A stretch of 64,000 nt of DNA from Maribacter arcticus (GTDB taxonomy: Bacteria; Bacteroidota; Bacteroidia; Flavobacteriales; Flavobacteriaceae): contig NZ_FUYL01000001.1 of the NCBI RefSeq assembly GCF_900167935.1, positions 496,001 through 560,000 of the forward strand, given 5' to 3'. Below the pieces are notes generated by a model. It had not been told where the DNA came from and made no database searches. It saw only the letters and a program-made list of their open reading frames with translations. Below, in pieces: positions 44,757 to 54,946 of this stretch. The translations under genes and the position numbers were made by a program. Every line of letters starts with the position of its first letter. Positions within the stretch are counted from its first letter, which is position 1.

Positions 44757-45269
44757 ATGAAAATTTTAAAAATTACAACGTTAAGTGCCTTTTTATTATT
44801 TGTTTCTACTTCATTCGCCCAATCTGAAACAATTGTCGGTGTTGCCGCTGGGAATGAAAATTTCACAACCTTGGTTACTGCCGTTAAAGCTGCTGATTTA
44901 GTAGAGACACTTAGTAGTGAAGGGCCATTTACAGTTTTTGCTCCTGTAAATAGTGCTTTTGACGCACTACCATCTGGTACTGTAGAAAGCTTGTTAGAAC
45001 CTGAAAGTAAAGTGGCTTTAGCTGGTTTGTTAACGTATCACGTTGTTGCCGGTAAATATATGGCTGGTGATGTCGTAAAAGCTATTAAGGGAAATAAAGG
45101 TTCTTTTCCTGTTGAAACTGTACAAGGTGGTACAATTATATTATCATTGAATGGTGATAAAGTAATGTTGGAAGATGAAAAAGGAAACATGGCTACTGTT
45201 GTTATGGCAGATGTGGCTACAAGTAATGGTGTTATACATGCAATTGATACTGTTGTAATGCCTAAGTAA
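44757..45269 (+). CDS. Secreted fasciclin (FAS1) domain protein
   Basis: A 170-aa exported protein. The signal peptide (MKILKITTLSAFLLFVSTSFAQ shortened: ends SFAQ, about residue 22) is followed by one FAS1 domain covering the rest. H1 motif: GPFTVFAPVNSAFDALPSGT (about 60-79). YH motif: LLTYHVVAGKYMAGDVV (about 98-114). H2-like end: SNGVIHAIDTVVMPK. FAS1 domains mediate adhesion or ligand binding at cell surfaces. It is a single-gene unit between a large upstream palindrome and a strong bidirectional terminator, so it is probably under specific regulation. Confidence 0.93.
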   Translation: MKILKITTLSAFLLFVSTSFAQSETIVGVAAGNENFTTLVTAVKAADLVETLSSEGPFTVFAPVNSAFDALPSGTVESLLEPESKVALAGLLTYHVVAGKYMAGDVVKAIKGNKGSFPVETVQGGTIILSLNGDKVMLEDEKGNMATVVMADVATSNGVIHAIDTVVMPK

Positions 45270-45289
45270 TTTTAGTTTCCCCTAAAATA

Positions 45290-45318
45290 AAAGCCCATCT
45301 ATAATTTAGATGGGCTTT
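45290..45318. terminator. Bidirectional intrinsic terminator
   Basis: AAAGCCCATCTA (45290-45301) pairs with TAGATGGGCTTT (45307-45318), loop TAATT. It lies between the stops of the convergent fasciclin (+) and carboxypeptidase-like (-) genes; T/A-rich runs flank both sides. Confidence 0.9.
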
Positions 45319-45337
45319 ATAATTTATTTTTTTTTGC

Positions 45338-46651
45338 TCATGGTTTAGATGTACCGTCAGTATCAAACTTACCTCTACGTAACTGTCGTTGTATTTTTTT
45401 AATGGCAGATTCTATTGATTTCTCAGGTTCAATAATATTATATTCTCCCCAGAAATTTGGATCCGCGAAACCGATAGATTCGTCACTTAAGATTATAGAG
45501 GTCTTAATTCTATTTTTTGACTTTGGTATAACATTATCAATATTTCGTTCCCAATCTGTAATGGCCATTTCACAGCTCATACTATAGACAGAATTAAACA
45601 AGCGCTTGTCCCAGTTAATCTTGAATTCTAAAAGTACATTACTATACCCGTAATACCATTTTCCATTTTTTTCCCGATAATCCACTCTATAAGATACTTC
45701 AGTTGGCCAAACTTCTGCATTTCTAGGTTTTTTGCGCACAAACATTTGAGAAGCTAATCTTCTGTCCGTTATATTTAATGAGTATACGGCACTAGTTAAA
45801 ATTTTATTTTCTGCATCGATGTATAATTTCCCTTTAAATAAAGGGTCAATGATTTCTGGCTTTTGTTTAAAATCGACCACATAAATTAATTGATCATTTA
45901 CCCGTGTTGATGTATCGAAAGAAAAGTCATAATAGGAGAGGGTTTCTTCAGTGAAGATATAATCAGGATACTTAACCATATCTACAAATAATGTGTTGAA
46001 AGGACCACCTTGTAACTTTAAGGCAACAGTATCTAATTTATTGTAATCGGTACTCTTTCTTGCCTTGTATAATTCTAACGCATCATTTTTGTTAGATGAA
46101 TATGGAGCTTTATAGATATTTACAACAGCTTCTGATAAACTAACATTTGTTCTTCGCTTTTTAATGGTTTCTCTGTAAAAAGCTGTCATTACTGTATTCT
46201 CGTTCAGGTAATTTTCGCCTTTCTGATTAAGCGTCTCCATTACTAATGTTTTAGCATCATTAGGAGCATCTATTCTTGCTTCTGATAGTGCCATTGCAAA
46301 TTCATCCATCAATATCTTGCTGCTATCCTTATCCAATTCAGCTAGCGGAATTGACTTTGTTTTATATCCTAAAAATCCAATTATTAAATTTCCATTTACG
46401 GCATCATTGGGTACTTTGAGAGCGAAATGCCCCTCTGAATTGGTAATAGTGCTGTGATTAGTGTTCTCAATTGTTAGTGTAGCAAATACTAAAGGTTTCT
46501 TATTGTTCGAATCGAGAACTTCACCTGTATATTCTATGAAATTTGGATTTTGCGCAAAAATTAAATTTGCTCCTGTACCTATAAAGAGAAAAATAAGTAG
46601 CAGGAACTTTGTCTTATACTTTCCTGATTTGATATTTTGTACTGTTTTCAT
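45338..46651 (-). CDS. Carboxypeptidase-like regulatory domain outer-membrane protein
   Basis: A 437-aa exported protein. The signal/anchor region (FLLLIFLFIGTGANLIFAQ, about residues 16-34) comes after a basic 15-residue start. It is followed by a CarboxypepD_reg-like beta-sandwich (about 38-125: GEVLDSNNKKPLVFATLTIE, then GHFALKVPN). The remaining 300 residues form a beta-rich domain with KGKLYIDAENKILTSAVYSL, as in relatives that act near TonB-dependent uptake or in surface protein handling. No enzyme motif is seen. Transcribed alone, ending at the bidirectional terminator. Confidence 0.8.
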   Translation of the reverse strand: MKTVQNIKSGKYKTKFLLLIFLFIGTGANLIFAQNPNFIEYTGEVLDSNNKKPLVFATLTIENTNHSTITNSEGHFALKVPNDAVNGNLIIGFLGYKTKSIPLAELDKDSSKILMDEFAMALSEARIDAPNDAKTLVMETLNQKGENYLNENTVMTAFYRETIKKRRTNVSLSEAVVNIYKAPYSSNKNDALELYKARKSTDYNKLDTVALKLQGGPFNTLFVDMVKYPDYIFTEETLSYYDFSFDTSTRVNDQLIYVVDFKQKPEIIDPLFKGKLYIDAENKILTSAVYSLNITDRRLASQMFVRKKPRNAEVWPTEVSYRVDYREKNGKWYYGYSNVLLEFKINWDKRLFNSVYSMSCEMAITDWERNIDNVIPKSKNRIKTSIILSDESIGFADPNFWGEYNIIEPEKSIESAIKKIQRQLRRGKFDTDGTSKP

Positions 46652-46758
46652 TACGTTTCTTTTTCATATTAAGGTAATGATTTTTAGTGAATTAAGCTTG
46701 ATTTTTGAGCAATAATTTGACTGTTAAACCTTTTGAAAACCATAGAATTTAATTCAAA

Positions 46759-47502
46759 TTACTGGTTGCTGTCGAAGGTTTTAGAAGATGAACTTACTAG
46801 TCTATTAATTTCTTTCAATTCTTCCTCGGTAAGGTCTCTCCATTTTCCAACTGGTACATCTAAATGTACATTCATGATTCTAATTCGTTTCAACTTTTTT
46901 ACTCGGTACTCTAAATACTCGCACATTCGACGTATCTGCCTGTTGAGACCTTGAGTCAAAATAATTCGAAATTGATACGTGCTAACTTCAAAAACTTCAC
47001 ATTCTCTAGTTACTGTATCTAAGATGGGAATACCTCTACGCATACGATTAAGAAAATCTATAGTAATAGGTTTGTCAACAGTTACTAAATATTCTTTCTC
47101 ATGATTGTTACGTGCTCTCAAAATTTTATTCACGATGTCACCATCATCAGTAAGAAAAATAAGTCCTTCACTGGGTTTATCTAATCTACCAATAGGGAAA
47201 ATACGTTTAGGGTAATTGATGTAGTCAATGATATTATCTTTTTCAACACCTGTATCTGTGGTACAGACTATTCCGACAGGTTTGTTGAAAGCTAAATAAG
47301 TTGATTTTCCTTTAGGTTCCTTTATTAATTCACCGTCAACCTTTACAAGATCACCTGTAGAGATTTTTGTACCCATTTCTGGTACGGCACCATTAATAGT
47401 AACCCTACCCTGCTCTATAAGTTTATCTGCGGCTCTTCGAGAACAATACCCTGCTTCGCTTAGATATTTATTAATTCTTGTTTTATTGGAATTTTCTTGC
47501 AT
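46759..47502 (-). CDS. rluF: 23S rRNA pseudouridine synthase RluF-like
   Basis: Isomerises uridine in 23S rRNA (U2604 in E. coli for RluF). A 247-aa protein of the RsuA/RluB/E/F group. The S4 RNA-binding domain is at the N-terminus ([20 protein letters not shown], about residues 9-28). The catalytic Asp is in [18 protein letters not shown] (about 103-120). C-terminal [13 protein letters not shown] (about 194-206) is the group signature. The RluF assignment rather than RluB/E rests on the overall pattern. It lies 23 bases after the serine hydrolase gene on the same strand. Confidence 0.9.
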   Translation of the reverse strand: MQENSNKTRINKYLSEAGYCSRRAADKLIEQGRVTINGAVPEMGTKISTGDLVKVDGELIKEPKGKSTYLAFNKPVGIVCTTDTGVEKDNIIDYINYPKRIFPIGRLDKPSEGLIFLTDDGDIVNKILRARNNHEKEYLVTVDKPITIDFLNRMRRGIPILDTVTRECEVFEVSTYQFRIILTQGLNRQIRRMCEYLEYRVKKLKRIRIMNVHLDVPVGKWRDLTEEELKEINRLVSSSSKTFDSNQ

Positions 47503-47525
47503 AATTTCTCTTGCGGTTTCGGGTA

Positions 47526-48653
47526 TTATTTACGTTTTAATTCCTGTTGATATATTTCTCTCCCTAATTGTGCTAAAAATGGAATACCAATTTCATCATA
47601 TTCATATGCATCATCATTGAATATTCCATCTTTGTTTACCAAGATAGTGGCAGTTAAAAGAAAATCGATATTTTTTTCGGTATCTTTTATATAGGCGCAA
47701 TCGGTTAAGGTTCCATATGCAAAGCCCACTTTATTATAAATTTCAAGATGTTCAGGTATATTTTCTTTGGTATCCCCATAGATGAAAAACTTGCAGTACC
47801 CGTCATAATATGAATTTTGGTCATACCCTGCTTTTCGAGGTACGGTATGCATAGTTGATAACAAATATTTACGCTGTTCAACACTTAGATTAAAACGTTC
47901 GCTTATATCGAAATTTTGAGGGAAGATGACTCTTTTTATAAGATTGTGTTGCGATGAAATAGGAAAGTAATTTTTGCTACTGAAATCAAAAGGTTCTATA
48001 ATCAAAATATCATCTTGGTAATAACCAGATCCTTTAGTTATGTTCAAAAGGTTTAGTTCTAAAGGAGTCTTGTTTAATATTGATTTGGTTATACCAGTGG
48101 AAGAATCATTTAAATAAACTATTAATGGTTTGGTTCTTAAATCATCTGAATGTTGCCCAAGCCTATGTGCAATTCTAACGGGTGTAATGCCCTTTTTTCT
48201 TAAGGAATTATTAATTTCCTCGAAGCCTAATAATTCTACTAACCTATTGTTGGCTAAATTATCACTTACTGCAAAAATTTCAGATACATCTTGTTTGAAA
48301 GTACTTTCAATGGTATCACCTTCTACATAGTATCTGGTGTTCATAGTTAGTGTATCGGTAGTGTTTAATCTTTCTAAGGCCAATACTGCGGTCGGGAATT
48401 TAACGGTACTTGCTGGATAAAAATAATTACTATCGTTTACTTGAAAATCATAGTCAGTGAAAATCACACTATCATTTCTTCTATCAATCTGGGTGTATCG
48501 TATTTGAACCTGATAATTTTCAATACTATCCATCACCCTTTTAATTTTTGGATTTTTGGAAGATAAAGCCGTCTCAAGAAAATTTAAATTTTGCTCTTTT
48601 GAAGAGCAAGAGATTAAAAAAATACAGGATATAAGAAGTAAGAGTTGTTTCAT
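47526..48653 (-). CDS. Beta-lactamase-fold serine hydrolase, lipoprotein
   Basis: A 375-aa class A beta-lactamase/DD-peptidase-fold protein with a lipoprotein signal ([18 protein letters not shown]). The SxxK motif is in [11 protein letters not shown] (about residue 82), the SDN motif in [10 protein letters not shown] (about 130). The third motif, usually K-T/S-G, is YNKVGFAYG (about 303), with Val in the middle. A true beta-lactamase is about 270 aa, so the extra 100 residues and the altered third motif argue for another serine hydrolase or a peptidoglycan enzyme. No evidence of antibiotic resistance is seen. It is followed by rluF. Confidence 0.82.
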   Translation of the reverse strand: MKQLLLLISCIFLISCSSKEQNLNFLETALSSKNPKIKRVMDSIENYQVQIRYTQIDRRNDSVIFTDYDFQVNDSNYFYPASTVKFPTAVLALERLNTTDTLTMNTRYYVEGDTIESTFKQDVSEIFAVSDNLANNRLVELLGFEEINNSLRKKGITPVRIAHRLGQHSDDLRTKPLIVYLNDSSTGITKSILNKTPLELNLLNITKGSGYYQDDILIIEPFDFSSKNYFPISSQHNLIKRVIFPQNFDISERFNLSVEQRKYLLSTMHTVPRKAGYDQNSYYDGYCKFFIYGDTKENIPEHLEIYNKVGFAYGTLTDCAYIKDTEKNIDFLLTATILVNKDGIFNDDAYEYDEIGIPFLAQLGREIYQQELKRK

Positions 48654-48667
48654 GAATAATGAATTTT

Positions 48668-48907
48668 TTAAGGTGTGTATACTTCGCCACGATGTGGTTT
48701 TAGCATATCCCTAACCGAAATCATTTCTTTTTCTTCCACTACCATAAAGGCGATGCTATGCATATCATTGATTTCTTTAAAACCTGTAATATTAAGGGCT
48801 GTATTTTCCATAGCAATAAACTCCTTTAAATGCTTTTCATGGTGCTCAGCTGTTTTTAGCGCAGCGGGTCCTCTAAAATCCCAAAGTAATTTTATTTGTC
48901 TACTCAA
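48668..48907 (-). CDS. Conserved small protein, 79 aa
   Basis: Function not recognised. A soluble 79-aa protein, MSRQIKLLWDFRGPAALKTA at the start and MISVRDMLKPHRGEVYTP at the end. The pattern of strands and two His-rich segments (EHHEKHLKEF) looks like a small ferredoxin-like (dimeric alpha-beta barrel) domain. I recall close relatives in many flavobacteria, so I keep this frame and reject the long frame on the opposite strand. It is 14 bases upstream of the serine hydrolase gene on the same strand, probably co-transcribed. Confidence 0.75.
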   Translation of the reverse strand: MSRQIKLLWDFRGPAALKTAEHHEKHLKEFIAMENTALNITGFKEINDMHSIAFMVVEEKEMISVRDMLKPHRGEVYTP

Positions 48908-49046
48908 GTAATTGATGGTTTTAAAATTAACGACTATAGATAGGCAAATTTACCTAAAAATCATTAGTTCATTTGCTAATGTGCAATAGTTTACAACATT
49001 GCAAACCTTCATTTTTAATCCATAATAAGGTTTTCGTTCTATATTG

Positions 49047-49066
49047 TAACACCAAAATTTGTGTTA
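49047..49066 (+). promoter_or_regulatory. Dyad before the SurA-like pair
   Basis: TAACAC (49047-49052) and GTGTTA (49061-49066) form 6-bp arms around an AT-rich 8-nt centre, about 50 bases before the start codon. A longer imperfect dyad (TTTGCTAATGT 48972-48982 with ACATTGCAAA 48996-49005, one bulge) lies just upstream. Possible operators of the folding-factor operon; no regulator can be named. Confidence 0.3.
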
Positions 49067-49117
49067 AGTAAATCAATAAGCATTTGCACACGATAGGGTT
49101 ATTGCTATTTTTGCTTG

Positions 49118-50017
49118 ATGTTTATTATTAAATCAAAACTTATAGTCCTTAAAGCATATTCTATTTTACTAATAGGATTGCTATCTGTTGTAGTCGTTTC
49201 TTGTGATGGTCTTTTTAAAAAAGAAGAGCAGAAGAACCCAATTGCTAGAGTAGGAGATGTTTATTTATTTCAAAAAGATTTAGCGCCATTGATTACTGAA
49301 AACATGACAAAAGGGGACAGTGCTTCTTTTGCTGTCAACTATATTAATAACTGGGCATCAAAACAATTACTACTGTCAAAAGCCAAAATTAATTTGTCTG
49401 AAGACAAATTAGCGGAGTACAATGCACTGGTAGACGACTATAGAACTGATTTGTATACCCGTGTTTATAAGGAAGCTTTGGTTTCGCAAGCTACAGATAC
49501 CGTTATTACGGATGCTCAACTAGAAGCTTTCTACGAAAAGGGAAAAGAAAACTTTAAACTTAAAGAAAGAATTGCTAGAGTACGCTTTGTCTCTTTACCA
49601 AAAGGATTTATGGATAAAGATGAGGTGTCTAAACGGTTAAAGAGGTTTAAGAATGAAGATGTTCGTTATTTAGATTCTATCGGTGTTCAATTCAATAAGT
49701 TAAACTTTAACGATTCTATTTGGGTACGTTACACGAGAATTTTCGAAGAAATACCGCCAATTAACATTGACAATGCCGATAAGTACTTAAAAAATTCACA
49801 ATTTTTTGAATTGGAGGATTCAATCGGGGTATATTTGGGGAAAATAGAAGAAATAAAGGATGTTAATGAAATTGCACCCTTATCTTTTATTAAGCCTACC
49901 ATAGAACAAGTTTTATTAAGCCGCAGAAAAATGGACTACCTGCGTAAATTAGAAACTGAATTATTAGATGAAGCAATCAAGGATAAAGAATTTGAAGTTT
50001 TCGAAAGTAACAAATAG
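49118..50017 (+). CDS. SurA-like lipoprotein without PPIase domain
   Basis: A 299-aa exported protein related to the SurA/PrsA chaperones but without a recognisable rotamase domain. The lipoprotein signal ends VVVSCDG (Cys about residue 29). The N-terminal SurA-type region NPIARVGDVYLFQKDLAPLI (about 39-58) is followed by long amphipathic helices. The start at 49118 (ATG) is preferred to a TTG one codon earlier. It is coupled to the SurA gene, whose start overlaps its end by 50 bases. The pair probably escorts outer-membrane proteins across the periplasm. Confidence 0.8.
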   Translation: MFIIKSKLIVLKAYSILLIGLLSVVVVSCDGLFKKEEQKNPIARVGDVYLFQKDLAPLITENMTKGDSASFAVNYINNWASKQLLLSKAKINLSEDKLAEYNALVDDYRTDLYTRVYKEALVSQATDTVITDAQLEAFYEKGKENFKLKERIARVRFVSLPKGFMDKDEVSKRLKRFKNEDVRYLDSIGVQFNKLNFNDSIWVRYTRIFEEIPPINIDNADKYLKNSQFFELEDSIGVYLGKIEEIKDVNEIAPLSFIKPTIEQVLLSRRKMDYLRKLETELLDEAIKDKEFEVFESNK

Positions 50018-51449
50018 TATTTATATCGGTTCGGTTATGCTGTTTTCTAGTGTTGTTGCAGCACAAGATTCCATACCTACAGTAACCGATAATGAAGTGG
50101 AGCCAATCGAGGCTGTTGCAGAAGCAACTGTTTCAAAAAAGGACTCATCAATCAATTTCAAAAGAGTTAAATTAGATGGTATTGCCGCTGTTGTTGGTGA
50201 TTATGTAATCTTAGATTCTGATATAGAAAAAACATTAATTGATTTGAAAAGTCAGGGAGCTTCGACAGAAGATATTACCCACTGTGGCCTTTTAGGTAAA
50301 TTGATGGAAGACCGTTTATATGCTAATCAGGCTGTTCAAGATAGTATTTTGGTGTCTGATGATGAGGTGAATGCAACAGGTGATCGTCAATTACAATCTT
50401 TAGTGCAACAAATAGGCTCTATGGATAAAGTCTTGAAGTACTACAAGAAAGAAGATGAAGCGACTTTTAGAGAAGAGTTATACAAAATAAATAAATTGCG
50501 AATGCTTTCTGAGCGTATGCAGCAAGATATCATTAAAGAAATTGAAATTACACCTGAAGAGGTTCGTCAATTCTTTAACAAGATACCTGAAGATGAACGT
50601 CCAAATTTTGGTGCTGAATTAGAAATAGCACAAATCACAAAGGAGCCAAAACCATCTGAAGAAGAAAAACAAAAAGTAATAGATAAGCTTAGTCAGATTA
50701 AAGCCGATGTTGACGATAACGATGCAAGTTTTAGTGTAAAGGCTATATTATATTCTCAAGATCCTGGTTCAAAATCTAAAGGTGGTTTTTATAGTATTAC
50801 AAAAACTACAGGCTTTGATAAGACTTTTAAAGATGTTGCCTTTAGTTTAAAAGAGGGTGAGGTTTCTGAGCCTTTCGAAACTACATTTGGATATCACATA
50901 ATTTTTATTGAGAAGATTAGAGGTCAAGAATTAGATTTAAGACATATTCTTATTCAACCAGAAATTTCTCAAAATGTGCTTGATGAAGCAAAGAAGGAAT
51001 TGGATAGTATTCGTAAAAAAATAATCAATAAAGAATTTACTTTTGCTGAAGCCGCACTGAATTTCTCTGATGAAAAAGAAACTAAGTTTGATGGCGGATT
51101 GCTAAGAAATCCTCAAGATTTCAGTTCAAGATTCGAACTGACTAAAATGGATCCTACTTTATATAATCAAGTTCAGAATTTAAAGGATAATGAAATTACT
51201 TATCCGGTATTAGAGCAAGATCCCCGAGGTGGTCCACCAAAATATAAGATTCTAAAGATTACCAATAGATATGATGAGCACGTGGCTAATTTCTCAAAAG
51301 ATTATACCAAAATTCAAGATTTAGCACTTACTGAGAAAAAGTATAATGCCATTAAAAAATGGATGGACGAGCATATTGAAGAGACCTATATTAGTGTGAA
51401 CGACGATAACAGAGATTGTGAGTTCGCTAACAATTGGGTAAAGGAATAG
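49968..51449 (+). CDS. Periplasmic peptidyl-prolyl isomerase, SurA type
   Basis: Periplasmic chaperone for outer-membrane proteins, 493 aa. The signal peptide region is NSIYIGSVMLFSSVVAAQ. The SurA N-domain follows (about residues 60-190: LDGIAAVVGDYVILDSDIEK, then QSLVQQIGSMDKVLKYYKKE). Two parvulin domains follow: about 205-310 (SQDPGSKSKGGFYSI) and about 315-425 (LDLRHILIQPEISQ, FSDEKETKFDGG). The ATG at 49968 overlaps the previous gene by 50 bases. A TTG at 49992 would give a shorter, equally good signal peptide. MoxR follows after 4 bases. Confidence 0.9.
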   Translation: MKQSRIKNLKFSKVTNSIYIGSVMLFSSVVAAQDSIPTVTDNEVEPIEAVAEATVSKKDSSINFKRVKLDGIAAVVGDYVILDSDIEKTLIDLKSQGASTEDITHCGLLGKLMEDRLYANQAVQDSILVSDDEVNATGDRQLQSLVQQIGSMDKVLKYYKKEDEATFREELYKINKLRMLSERMQQDIIKEIEITPEEVRQFFNKIPEDERPNFGAELEIAQITKEPKPSEEEKQKVIDKLSQIKADVDDNDASFSVKAILYSQDPGSKSKGGFYSITKTTGFDKTFKDVAFSLKEGEVSEPFETTFGYHIIFIEKIRGQELDLRHILIQPEISQNVLDEAKKELDSIRKKIINKEFTFAEAALNFSDEKETKFDGGLLRNPQDFSSRFELTKMDPTLYNQVQNLKDNEITYPVLEQDPRGGPPKYKILKITNRYDEHVANFSKDYTKIQDLALTEKKYNAIKKWMDEHIEETYISVNDDNRDCEFANNWVKE

Positions 51450-51453
51450 ATAT

Positions 51454-52407
51454 ATGTCAGACGTTGCCGCTATAGAACGCCTAGTTGTAAAACATGCCGA
51501 GCTTAAAAAAGAAATAGCAAAGGTTATTGTTGGTCAAGAAGAGGTAATTGAACAGATTCTGCTTTCAATTTATACGGGTGGTCACTCATTATTGATAGGT
51601 GTTCCTGGTCTAGCAAAAACGTTGATGGTGAATACCATTGCTCAAGCTTTAGGGTTAGATTTTAAAAGAATACAATTTACACCAGATTTAATGCCTAGTG
51701 ATATACTTGGTAGTGAAATATTAGATCAGAATAGAAATTTTAAATTTCTTAAAGGCCCTATTTTTTCTAACATCATTTTGGCTGATGAGATTAATAGAAC
51801 TCCACCAAAAACGCAGGCGGCACTTTTAGAGGCAATGCAAGAAAGATCGGTTACTATTGCCGGCCATCAGCATAAATTAGAATTACCATATTTTGTTTTG
51901 GCAACCCAGAACCCTATTGAGCAAGAAGGAACTTATCCTTTACCAGAAGCCCAATTAGACCGTTTTATGTTTGCGATAGAATTAAAATACCCTTCTGTTG
52001 CAGAAGAAATTCAAGTGGTTAAGAATACAACAGCTAATATTAAGCAGACAATAAACCCGCTTTTTAACGCCAAAGACATTATAGAAATTCAAGAATTAAT
52101 TCGAAGAATTCCTGTTGCTGATAATGTTGTAGAGTATGCTGTTAAATTAGTGAATAGTACTAGACCAAATTTAGATTCAGCTTCAGATTTTGTAAAGCAA
52201 TATTTAGATTGGGGTGCTGGCCCAAGGGCATCGCAAAATCTTATTTTAGGTGCCAAGGCAAATGCTGCAATTAATGGTAAATTTTCTCCAGATATAGAAG
52301 ATGTTCATGTGGTAGTAAAAGGTATACTTCGCCATCGAATTATCAAAAATTATAAAGCAGAAGCCGAAGGTATCACAGAAGAGGATATCATAGATAAATT
52401 GCTTTAA
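51454..52407 (+). CDS. MoxR family AAA ATPase
   Basis: A 317-aa AAA+ chaperone-like ATPase. Walker A is GVPGLAKT (about residues 48-55), Walker B ILADEINRTPPKTQAALLEA (about 107-126), sensor 1 ATQNPIEQEGTYPLPEAQLD (about 148-167), and arginine-finger residues follow. MoxR proteins normally sit next to DUF58/VWA-domain genes and load metal or assemble complexes. Here the neighbours are SurA-type chaperones and aconitase, so the usual VWA partner is not in this window. It probably shares a transcript with the SurA pair. Confidence 0.92.
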   Translation: MSDVAAIERLVVKHAELKKEIAKVIVGQEEVIEQILLSIYTGGHSLLIGVPGLAKTLMVNTIAQALGLDFKRIQFTPDLMPSDILGSEILDQNRNFKFLKGPIFSNIILADEINRTPPKTQAALLEAMQERSVTIAGHQHKLELPYFVLATQNPIEQEGTYPLPEAQLDRFMFAIELKYPSVAEEIQVVKNTTANIKQTINPLFNAKDIIEIQELIRRIPVADNVVEYAVKLVNSTRPNLDSASDFVKQYLDWGAGPRASQNLILGAKANAAINGKFSPDIEDVHVVVKGILRHRIIKNYKAEAEGITEEDIIDKLL

Positions 52408-52594
52408 AACAATCCCTTACTTTCTAAGTTTTTCGTAAGTAAAATTATGGAATAGTCACTTTCAATAGAATGTGGTACATCTTGCTATTTTATCCTATTT
52501 AAGAAAAAGCTAATAATCATACTTATTTAATTTTAATTGCGTTATAGATTTTCTTAAATTTACCGAATTGCGCTAACATAAAATTAGATAAAGA

Positions 52595-54868
52595 ATGGCA
52601 TTTGATATTGATATGATAAAAGAAGTTTACGCCAATATGGCTAAACGTGTTGACGAGGCAAGGAATATTGTAGGGAAACCTCTTACTCTTTCTGAGAAAA
52701 TTTTGTATTCTCATCTATGGGATGGCACGCCAAGTAAGGCGTTTACAAGAGGTAAAGATTACGTTGATTTTGCTCCGGATCGTATCGCTTGTCAAGATGC
52801 AACCGCTCAAATGGCTTTATTGCAATTTATGCAAGCTGGTAAACCTAAAGTAGCCGTGCCAACTACTGTTCACTGTGATCACTTGATTCAGGCAAAAAAT
52901 GGTGCTACTGCAGATTTAAAATCTGCAAATACAACCAGTGCTGAAGTATTCGATTTTTTAGAATCGGTTTCAAATAAATACGGAATTGGTTTTTGGAAAC
53001 CAGGTGCAGGTATCATTCACCAAGTTGTACTTGAGAATTATGCATTTCCAGGAGGTATGATGATCGGTACAGATTCACATACTGTTAATGCTGGTGGATT
53101 AGGAATGGTTGCAATTGGTGTTGGTGGAGCTGATGCTGTTGATGTTATGGCAGGCATGGCTTGGGAATTAAAGTTTCCAAAATTAATCGGTGTTAAGTTA
53201 ACTGGAACAATTTCTGGTTGGACGGCACCTAAAGATGTAATCCTTAAGGTTGCTGAAATTCTTACCGTAAAAGGTGGAACAGGAGCAATCGTAGAATATT
53301 TTGGTTCTGGTGCTAAATCTTTATCATGTACTGGTAAAGGTACTATTTGTAATATGGGCGCTGAAATTGGTGCTACTACATCTACATTTGGCTATGACGA
53401 CTCTATGGAGCGTTATTTAAGAGCTACCGATAGAGCTGATATTGCTGATGCTGCAAACAAAGTTAGAGAACATTTAACGGCTGATGACGAGGTATATGCA
53501 GACCCAGAAAAATATTTTGATGAAGTTATTGAAATTAACTTGTCAGAATTAACTCCATTATTGAATGGTCCTTTTACACCAGATTTGTCCACTAAAGTTG
53601 GTCATGATATGACTGAAAAGGCGACTGCTCATGAATGGCCACTAGCTGTTGAGTGGGGACTGATAGGTTCTTGTACAAACTCTTCTTATGAAGATTTGTC
53701 TAGAGCATCTTCAATCGCACAACAAGCTATCGATAAAGGAATAAAAATGAAGGCTGAATTAGGAATTAACCCTGGTTCAGAACAAGTACGTTTTACAGCT
53801 GCTCGTGATGGTATTCTTGGAATATTCGAGAAATTAGATGCTAAAATATTCACAAATGCTTGTGGACCATGTATCGGTCAATGGGCTCGTTACAGTGATC
53901 CTAAAAATGCACCTAAAAATAGTATTGTACATTCTTTCAATAGAAACTTTGCTAAACGTGCAGATGGTAATCCAAATACGCATGCTTTCGTAGCTTCTCC
54001 AGAAATAACTGCAGCTATTGCAATTGCAGGTAGATTAGATTTTAATCCGATGACGGATAAATTAATCAATGAAAATGGAGAAGAAGTAATGTTTGATGAG
54101 CCAACGGGATGGGAATTACCACCAAAAGGTTTTGAAGTAGAAGATGCAGGTTACCTTGCTCCAGATAAAGATGGTTCTGGTGTAGCTGTTAAAGTAGCTT
54201 TAGATTCTGAAAGACTACAATTATTAGAGCCATTTACCCCGATAAAAGATGAAAGCTTAAAAGGAGCTAAATTATTGATTAAAGCTTTTGGTAAATGTAC
54301 TACTGATCATATTTCAATGGCAGGTCCGTGGTTACGTTTTCGTGGTCATTTAGATAATATATCGAATAACTGTTTAATTGGTGCTGTTAATGCCTTTGGT
54401 CACAAAACTAATTTGGTTAAAAATCAATTAACAGGAGACTTTGGTGGTGTTCCTGATACAGCACGGGCATATAAAGCTGCTGGTGTAAGAAGTATTGTTG
54501 TTGGTGATCATAACTACGGTGAAGGGTCTTCTCGTGAGCACGCTGCAATGGAGCCACGTCATCTAGGGGTTGCAGCCGTTATAGTGAAGTCATTTGCACG
54601 TATACATGAAACAAACCTTAAAAAACAAGGAATGTTAGGTTTGACTTTTACAAATGAAAGTGATTATGACCTAATTCAAGAAGATGATACATTTAACTTT
54701 CTTGATATTTCAGAATTTGCACCAGACAAACAATTAACAATCGAGGTTGTTCATGCTGATGGTAGTAAAGATGTAGTTAAAGTAAATCATACGTATAATG
54801 CTGCCCAAATAGGATGGTATAGAGAAGGTTCTGCTCTTAATGTAATTAAGAGAGAAAACGCTTCATAA
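52595..54868 (+). CDS. acn: Aconitate hydratase (mitochondrial-type)
   Basis: TCA-cycle enzyme converting citrate to isocitrate through cis-aconitate. 757 aa, like mitochondrial aconitase and shorter than AcnA (about 890) or AcnB. The three [4Fe-4S] cysteines are visible: [12 protein letters not shown] (about residue 358) and ACGPCIGQW (about 421 and 424). Active-site segments [36 protein letters not shown] and [20 protein letters not shown] (about 633-652) are intact. A separate unit with its own terminator, and the longest gene of the central region. The cluster needs no unusual cofactor beyond the iron-sulfur centre. Confidence 0.97.
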   Translation: MAFDIDMIKEVYANMAKRVDEARNIVGKPLTLSEKILYSHLWDGTPSKAFTRGKDYVDFAPDRIACQDATAQMALLQFMQAGKPKVAVPTTVHCDHLIQAKNGATADLKSANTTSAEVFDFLESVSNKYGIGFWKPGAGIIHQVVLENYAFPGGMMIGTDSHTVNAGGLGMVAIGVGGADAVDVMAGMAWELKFPKLIGVKLTGTISGWTAPKDVILKVAEILTVKGGTGAIVEYFGSGAKSLSCTGKGTICNMGAEIGATTSTFGYDDSMERYLRATDRADIADAANKVREHLTADDEVYADPEKYFDEVIEINLSELTPLLNGPFTPDLSTKVGHDMTEKATAHEWPLAVEWGLIGSCTNSSYEDLSRASSIAQQAIDKGIKMKAELGINPGSEQVRFTAARDGILGIFEKLDAKIFTNACGPCIGQWARYSDPKNAPKNSIVHSFNRNFAKRADGNPNTHAFVASPEITAAIAIAGRLDFNPMTDKLINENGEEVMFDEPTGWELPPKGFEVEDAGYLAPDKDGSGVAVKVALDSERLQLLEPFTPIKDESLKGAKLLIKAFGKCTTDHISMAGPWLRFRGHLDNISNNCLIGAVNAFGHKTNLVKNQLTGDFGGVPDTARAYKAAGVRSIVVGDHNYGEGSSREHAAMEPRHLGVAAVIVKSFARIHETNLKKQGMLGLTFTNESDYDLIQEDDTFNFLDISEFAPDKQLTIEVVHADGSKDVVKVNHTYNAAQIGWYREGSALNVIKRENAS

Positions 54869-54892
54869 ATCAATAGCTTAAAATAAGTAAGC

Positions 54893-54922
54893 AAAACTCC
54901 TGATTATTATCAGGAGTTTTTT
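54893..54922 (+). terminator. Intrinsic terminator of the aconitase gene
   Basis: AAAACTCCTGAT (54893-54904) pairs with ATCAGGAGTTTT (54909-54920) around TATT, followed by more T. It lies 25 bases past the aconitase stop. Confidence 0.92.
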
Positions 54923-54946
54923 AGTTTTGAACCCTATTAAATTCCA

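Noticed and set aside
47526..48653. Class A beta-lactamase (antibiotic resistance)
   Set aside because: SxxK and SDN are present, but the third motif is KVG, the protein is 100 residues too long and it is a lipoprotein in a housekeeping setting.
48675..48911. 78-aa plus-strand frame opposite the 79-aa conserved protein
   Set aside because: The minus-strand frame matches a protein I recall from other flavobacteria and is in line with the neighbouring operon.
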